Assembly: GCA_943788235.1 (NCBI GenBank)
Contig: CALSPM010000003.1
Coordinates: 228,501 to 292,500 of the forward strand
DNA from: an uncultured Cyclobacteriaceae bacterium
GTDB taxonomy: Bacteria; Bacteroidota; Bacteroidia; Cytophagales; Cyclobacteriaceae
Reading direction: 5' to 3'
Length of the DNA stretch: 64,000 bases
The translations under genes and the position numbers were made by a program. The notes beneath the pieces were generated by a model. The model had not been told where the DNA came from and ran no database searches. It was given only the letters and a program-made list of their open reading frames with translations. This document shows positions 59,691 through 64,000 of the stretch, one piece after another (positions within the stretch are counted from its first letter, which is position 1; each line of letters opens with the position of its first letter).

Positions 59691-59727
59691 AAAAACCCTC
59701 TCATGACATGATATGCATAAGAGGGTT
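59691..59727 (-). terminator. Intrinsic terminator of tRNA-Leu
   Basis: On the minus strand, AACCCTCT (59727-59720) pairs with AGAGGGTT (59701-59694), with an 18-base loop that can itself pair partly, and is followed by more T. It starts 4 bases after the tRNA 3' end. Confidence 0.85.
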
Positions 59728-59730
59728 CAG

Positions 59731-59812
59731 TGCGGATGGAGGGACTCGAACCCCCATGCCTCACGGCGCTAGATCCTAAGTCTAGTGCGTCTACCAATTT
59801 CGCCACATCCGC
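59731..59812 (-). tRNA. tRNA-Leu (UAG anticodon)
   Basis: 82 bases on the minus strand. The acceptor arms GCGGATG and CATCCGC pair, the D-arm is GGCGAAATTGGTAGACGC, and the anticodon stem CTAGA/TCTAG encloses a loop with TAG. An extra arm of tRNA-Leu length (GCGCCGTGAGGCAT region) follows, then GGGGGTTCGAGTCCCTC as the T arm. The discriminator base is A and CCA is not encoded. It decodes CUN leucine codons. A TACATTTG box lies directly upstream. Confidence 0.95.
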
Positions 59813-59823
59813 AAATCGGAGTG

Positions 59824-59831
59824 CAAATGTA
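59824..59831 (-). promoter_or_regulatory. Candidate -7 box of tRNA-Leu
   Basis: The minus strand reads TACATTTG, an exact match to TAnnTTTG, 11 bases before the tRNA 5' end. The -33 position is weak (ATGG at 19-base spacing). Confidence 0.45.
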
Positions 59832-59880
59832 ATGAAATGAATAATTGAAACCATGAAATTAGAATAAGTTTTTATAATTT

Positions 59881-62091
59881 ATGCTTGAAGCAAAACAGGA
59901 AGAAGAAAAGAAGGAAATAATTAATAGATATCGCAAGTTATTGCGTAAGGCGAAACCTGTGATGAAAGATGGCGACGCTAAGATCATTAGAAAAGCTTTT
60001 AATGTAGCATTAAAAGCACATGAGGGGATGCGCAGGAAATCTGGAGAGCCTTATATTTTTCACCCTCTGAATGTAGCCATTATATGTATCGATGAAATAG
60101 GATTGGGTGCGACCTCCATCGTTGCCGCATTATTACACGATGTGGTTGAAGACACTGATATAACTCTCAATGACATAAAGTATATGTTTGGGAACAAGGT
60201 GGCCATGATTATCGACGGTTTGACTAAAATTAAAGGCGCATTTGACAAGGACACTTCTCAGCAAGCCGAGAATTTTCGTAAAATGATATTGACCTTGAGT
60301 GAGGATGTTAGGGTCATTCTCATAAAATTGGCTGATCGACTCCACAATATGCGGACATTGAGCAGTTTATCCCCAGGGAAACAATTAAAAATTGCTTCTG
60401 AGACCTCTTACATCTTTTCGCCCCTTGCCCATAGGTTGGGTTTATATGCTATTAAAACGGAGCTCGAAGATCTTTGCTTGAAGTACACAGATAACGATGT
60501 ATATAAGATGCTTACCAGCAAGATCAATGATACAAAAGATAATAGGAATAAGTTTATTAGAAATTTTATCAAACCTATCAGAGGTGAGATCGATCGTTTG
60601 GGCTATGCCTATGAAATCATTGGAAGACCCAAATCTGTTTACTCGATTTGGCAAAAAATGCAAAAACAGAATGTGCCTTTTGAAGAAGTGTATGATCTTT
60701 TTGCCATTAGAATCATTATAGATGTATCTTCTGATCAAGAAAAGTCCATCTGCTGGCAAATCTATTCGATGGTCACAGATGCTTACCAACCCAACCCTGA
60801 TCGACTCAGGGATTGGGTCAGTATACCTAAAGCTAACGGATATGAATCCTTACACACTACAGTGATGAGTGATAAAGGTCAATGGGTTGAGATACAGATC
60901 AGAACGAAACGGATGGATGAAATTGCTGAGAAAGGTTATGCAGCACATTGGAAATATAAAGAGACTAATAGCAGAACGAAAAGTGATATGGGACTTGAAC
61001 AATGGCTTGAAGATCTCAGAGAAGTTTTGGATCAAAATAACGGATCAGCAATCGAGTTTGTAGATAGCTTTAAGTCTAACCTTTATAGCGATGAAGTGTT
61101 CACTTTTACGCCCAAAGGAGACTTGGTTACTTTGCCCAAAGGAGCTACTGCACTGGATTTTGCCTTTCACATTCATACACAGGTAGGGGCGACTTGCATT
61201 GGAGCAAAGGCAAATCAAAAGTTGGTCCCTTTGAACTATAAACTGAGGAATGGAGATCAGATTGAAGTGCTCACTTCATCTAAGCAAAGATCCAATGAAG
61301 ATTGGCTCAAAAGCGTAGTTACCTCAAGGGCTAAAGCAAAAATAAGGGAATCCTTAAAAGAGGCTGTTAAGGTAATGATACAGGATGGTAAAGGAATTGT
61401 CAGAAGGAAATTCAAGCAAATGAAGATTGTTTTTGATCAGGAAAACATTGCCAAATTAACTGATTTTTTTGACCTCAAAACACCTTCTGATTTGTTTGAG
61501 TATGTAGGAGCGGGTAAGATAGATCATGTTGAAATAAAAAAATTCAAGCCAGTTAAAAAGGATTTGGCGAAAAGATTTTTTAAAAGAATTTTATCACCTA
61601 TTTCTGACAAAAGGGTTCAAAAACTACGGGAGAAGAAGAACATTGATCAGTTACTTATTGGAGAGGATCTCAATAGGATAGATTATACGCTGGCTGAATG
61701 TTGTAGTCCTATATCGGGAGATGATGTTTTTGCCTTCGTTACTATTAATGAAGGGATCAAGGTACATAGAAACAATTGCACTAACGCTCCTGAATTGGTT
61801 GCGCGCCATGGCTATCGCATCTTAAAAGCACGTTGGTCAACTATCCGAGAAGGTTCATTTTTGGTAGGACTGAAAATCATAGGTACGGATAGAATAGGGA
61901 TCATTAGTGATTTGTCAAACATTATCTCTAGTGAGTTAAAAGTCAATATGAGATCTATGTCGCTCAACACCAATAATGGTATTTTTGAAGGAATGATTGA
62001 ATTGTATGTGGATCATACCTTTCATTTAGATCGCTTAATGAATAAAGTAGAAAAAATATCTGGAGTAGTTAAATTAAGAAGGTACAATTAA
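59881..62091 (+). CDS. RelA/SpoT-family (p)ppGpp synthetase/hydrolase
   Basis: 736 residues. The HD hydrolase domain (about 35-190) carries HDVVEDTDI and KLADRLHNMRTL, so hydrolase residues are present. The synthetase domain (about 240-360) shows GRPKSVYSIWQKM, YDLFAIRIII and RLRDWVSIPKANGYESLHTTV. The TGS domain is at about 400-460 (VFTFTPKGDLVTLPKGATALDFAF), and an ACT domain closes the protein (about 655-736, GTDRIGIISDLSNII). All modules of a long bifunctional Rel/Spo enzyme are present. It controls the stringent response in the cytosol. Confidence 0.95.
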   Translation: MLEAKQEEEKKEIINRYRKLLRKAKPVMKDGDAKIIRKAFNVALKAHEGMRRKSGEPYIFHPLNVAIICIDEIGLGATSIVAALLHDVVEDTDITLNDIKYMFGNKVAMIIDGLTKIKGAFDKDTSQQAENFRKMILTLSEDVRVILIKLADRLHNMRTLSSLSPGKQLKIASETSYIFSPLAHRLGLYAIKTELEDLCLKYTDNDVYKMLTSKINDTKDNRNKFIRNFIKPIRGEIDRLGYAYEIIGRPKSVYSIWQKMQKQNVPFEEVYDLFAIRIIIDVSSDQEKSICWQIYSMVTDAYQPNPDRLRDWVSIPKANGYESLHTTVMSDKGQWVEIQIRTKRMDEIAEKGYAAHWKYKETNSRTKSDMGLEQWLEDLREVLDQNNGSAIEFVDSFKSNLYSDEVFTFTPKGDLVTLPKGATALDFAFHIHTQVGATCIGAKANQKLVPLNYKLRNGDQIEVLTSSKQRSNEDWLKSVVTSRAKAKIRESLKEAVKVMIQDGKGIVRRKFKQMKIVFDQENIAKLTDFFDLKTPSDLFEYVGAGKIDHVEIKKFKPVKKDLAKRFFKRILSPISDKRVQKLREKKNIDQLLIGEDLNRIDYTLAECCSPISGDDVFAFVTINEGIKVHRNNCTNAPELVARHGYRILKARWSTIREGSFLVGLKIIGTDRIGIISDLSNIISSELKVNMRSMSLNTNNGIFEGMIELYVDHTFHLDRLMNKVEKISGVVKLRRYN

Positions 62092-62104
62092 ATCAAGGAA
62101 AACC

Positions 62105-62112
62105 TATCTTTG
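62105..62112 (+). promoter_or_regulatory. Candidate -7 box of the Fur-family gene
   Basis: TATCTTTG (matches TAnnTTTG) lies 6 bases before the ATG at 62119, within the 27-base gap after the Rel/Spo gene. Initiation there would give a nearly leaderless mRNA. No -33 match is visible. Confidence 0.25.
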
Positions 62113-62118
62113 TAATTA

Positions 62119-62589
62119 ATGACTCAGTTAACGGGATTAAAAGAGGAAGTAAAAAAAATATTTACGGCTTTTCTTGAGCAAAAAAAACTCAGGAAAACTC
62201 CAGAGAGATTTGCTATTCTTGACGAAATTTATGAGCGAAAAGATCATTTTGATGTTGATTCCTTGTACTTGAGTATGCAGGATAAGAATTACAGAGTGAG
62301 CAGGGCGACAGTTTACAATACTTTAGACTTACTTGTTGATTGCGATTTAGTGACCCGGCATCAATTTGGCCAGAGTCAATCTCAATATGAAAAAGCCTTT
62401 GGTTTCCGTCAGCATGATCATTTAATTTGCACTGATTGTAACAAAGTGGTAGAATTCTGCGATCCTAGAATTCAAAACATACAAACTACGGTAGGTGAAT
62501 TACTTGAATTTGAAGTGATACATCATTCGTTATTATTGTATGCTAATTGTATTAAAAAAGATTGTCAGAAAAATACTACAAATGATTAG
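62119..62589 (+). CDS. Fur-family metal-responsive transcriptional regulator
   Basis: 156 residues. The winged-helix domain has RKTPERFAILDEIYERKDHFDVDSL and VSRATVYNTLDLLVD, with the recognition helix SRATVYNTL. The dimerisation domain has HDHLICTDCNKVVEFCD, in which the HxH and CxxC can bind metal, and a C-terminal CIKKDCQK second CxxxxC. It is cytosolic. Whether it senses iron, zinc or peroxide cannot be decided. It is 27 bases from the Rel/Spo gene and possibly shares transcription with it. Confidence 0.92.
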   Translation: MTQLTGLKEEVKKIFTAFLEQKKLRKTPERFAILDEIYERKDHFDVDSLYLSMQDKNYRVSRATVYNTLDLLVDCDLVTRHQFGQSQSQYEKAFGFRQHDHLICTDCNKVVEFCDPRIQNIQTTVGELLEFEVIHHSLLLYANCIKKDCQKNTTND

Positions 62590-62663
62590 TGGTATAGAGA
62601 AATGACAACGTAGTGAGTGCGCGATATTTGTTAGGACAGGGTGCGTAAAAAATAAAAAAAAGA

Positions 62664-63923
62664 ATGGCTAAAGTTGATGTATTATTGGGTCTCCAGTGGG
62701 GAGATGAAGGAAAAGGGAAGGTAGTTGACTTTTTAACGCCCAAGTATGATGTTGTCGCTCGCTTTCAAGGAGGCCCCAACGCTGGTCATACCCTCGAATT
62801 TGATGGTAAAAAACATGTGTTGCACCAAATCCCATCTGGAATATTCAGAGAGGGTACCATCAATGTCATAGGTAATGGCGTTGTCTTAGACCCCATTACT
62901 TTTGAGAATGAACTACTCGGTCTAGCGCCGTTCAATTTAGATCTGAAGCGATCTTTAATATTATCTACTAGAGCTCAGATGATTATCCCGTCACATCGTT
63001 TGTTGGATGCAGCATTCGAAAAATCCAAAGGACTACTCAAAATTGGATCTACCTTGCGAGGCATTGGTCCTACCTATCAAGATAAGATGGCGCGTGTAGG
63101 TTTGAGATTGGGAGATGTTAATGCCAAGGACTTTGATCAAAAATATCAATCATTAAAAGGGAAGCATTACGAAACCTTAGATCGGTTAGGATTTGAGTAT
63201 GATCTCTCGAAACAAGAGGAGGCTTTTTTCAAGGCGATAGAGGTTTTAAGGTCTTTTAGAATATTGAATACAGAATATGTCATCAACGATTTATTAGATC
63301 AAGATAAGACAGTTTTGGCAGAAGGTGCGCAGGGATCGTTACTCGATATTGATTTTGGCAGCTATCCTTATGTAACTAGTTCAAATACCATTTCGGCGGG
63401 GGCTTGTACCGGATTAGGTATTTCGCCTAAATTAATAGGTGAAGTTTTTGGGATATTTAAAGCCTATTGCACACGTGTGGGCAGTGGACCCTTCCCCACA
63501 GAGTTGTTAGGGGAGAGCGGTGATGCCCTTCGTAAGCAGGGTAATGAGTTCGGAGCGACTACAGGTAGACCTCGAAGGTGTGGGTGGTTAGATATTCCGG
63601 CCCTTAAGTATGCTACTATGTTGAATGGTGTTACTCAGCTCTTCATGATGAAAGTAGACATATTGAGCAACCTAGGAGACATAATGGTTTGTGATTCTTA
63701 TGTACATCAAGGTAAAAATATCAATGAGTTTACGGCAGATTTTGATGATGATTGGTCAACCAATTTGAAAAAATTCCCTTCATGGAGTAATCATGCGTTC
63801 AGTAAATATGATGAATTCCCAGTAGAATTAAGAAACTACATAATTCATATAGAGGGGCGTACGAATGTTCCAATTAACTTGGTAAGTATTGGACCAGAGC
63901 GAGATCGAACGATTATTAAATAA
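62664..63923 (+). CDS. purA: Adenylosuccinate synthetase
   Basis: 419 residues. The GTP loop GLQWGDEGKGKVVD, GPNAGHT with the catalytic His, GIGPTYQDKMARVGL, AEGAQGSLLDIDFG, TGRPRRCGWLD and VDILSNL follow in the standard order. It makes adenylosuccinate from IMP, aspartate and GTP in AMP synthesis. Full length to the TAA at 63921-63923. The 77 bases after it show nothing I can identify. Confidence 0.96.
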   Translation: MAKVDVLLGLQWGDEGKGKVVDFLTPKYDVVARFQGGPNAGHTLEFDGKKHVLHQIPSGIFREGTINVIGNGVVLDPITFENELLGLAPFNLDLKRSLILSTRAQMIIPSHRLLDAAFEKSKGLLKIGSTLRGIGPTYQDKMARVGLRLGDVNAKDFDQKYQSLKGKHYETLDRLGFEYDLSKQEEAFFKAIEVLRSFRILNTEYVINDLLDQDKTVLAEGAQGSLLDIDFGSYPYVTSSNTISAGACTGLGISPKLIGEVFGIFKAYCTRVGSGPFPTELLGESGDALRKQGNEFGATTGRPRRCGWLDIPALKYATMLNGVTQLFMMKVDILSNLGDIMVCDSYVHQGKNINEFTADFDDDWSTNLKKFPSWSNHAFSKYDEFPVELRNYIIHIEGRTNVPINLVSIGPERDRTIIK

Positions 63924-64000
63924 TAATTCTCATATTTTATCTTTTAGTAGCTTTTTACTATCATATTGTTTTATATTTACCGACCCTAAAAGTAGGGGAT

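Overview
The window reads as one chromosomal contig from a Gram-negative, probably marine, gliding-type Bacteroidota. I would guess a Cytophagales-like lineage, but the order is inference. Evidence for the phylum: a SusC/SusD pair, type IX secretion (T9SS) parts (PorV-like and PorE-like) with proteins carrying T9SS C-terminal sorting signals, a Bacteroidota-type LptD, low-GC sequence, and TAnnTTTG -7 promoter boxes. LPS genes (lpxB, hldD, lptD) confirm an outer membrane.

Layout. 1-5490: a carbohydrate-use fragment: the end of a sialate O-acetylesterase, a gene remnant, an inverting GH97 alpha-glucosidase, a 3-keto-disaccharide hydrolase-type (DUF1080) lipoprotein and a Tat-exported Gfo/Idh/MocA oxidoreductase. 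The last two fit an oxidise-then-eliminate glycoside route. 5990-11709: a PorV-family porin behind a secreted VCBS/ASPIC cargo gene on the minus strand, facing a T9SS-exported vanadium haloperoxidase. 11710-12460: decayed sequence. 12461-24845: housekeeping genes: two atypical SDRs around an M42 peptidase and ttcA, then aroB-aroA-phosphatase, a proline dehydrogenase with lysS, fhs, and a fatty acid hydroxylase. 24917-40743: envelope and core genes: lptD, an amidase, an MCE protein, a 4'-phosphopantetheinyl transferase, a WD40 protein, divIVA, folB, an IscA-like protein, dtd, lepA, folD, queE and a PorE-like protein.

41290-51840 is a nutrient-uptake locus that has SusC, SusD and a Cys-rich lipoprotein, but no glycosidase. 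A terminator separates these from an arylsulfotransferase-like propeller lipoprotein and a very large VCBS/CRTAC1 lipoprotein. This is the best candidate for an incompletely described system. 52050-63923 holds a ChrA transporter, a sulfotransferase, hldD, lpxB, the tig-clpP-clpX cluster, tRNA-Leu(UAG) with a clear terminator, a Rel/Spo enzyme, a Fur-family regulator and purA.

Four otherwise well-conserved genes (lptD, the large CRTAC1 gene, the sulfotransferase, clpX) are interrupted by single-base indels. lptD and clpX are not expected to be dispensable, so assembly or sequencing error is the simplest explanation, although real phase variation cannot be excluded from sequence alone. I saw no CRISPR array, rRNA or intact insertion sequence.
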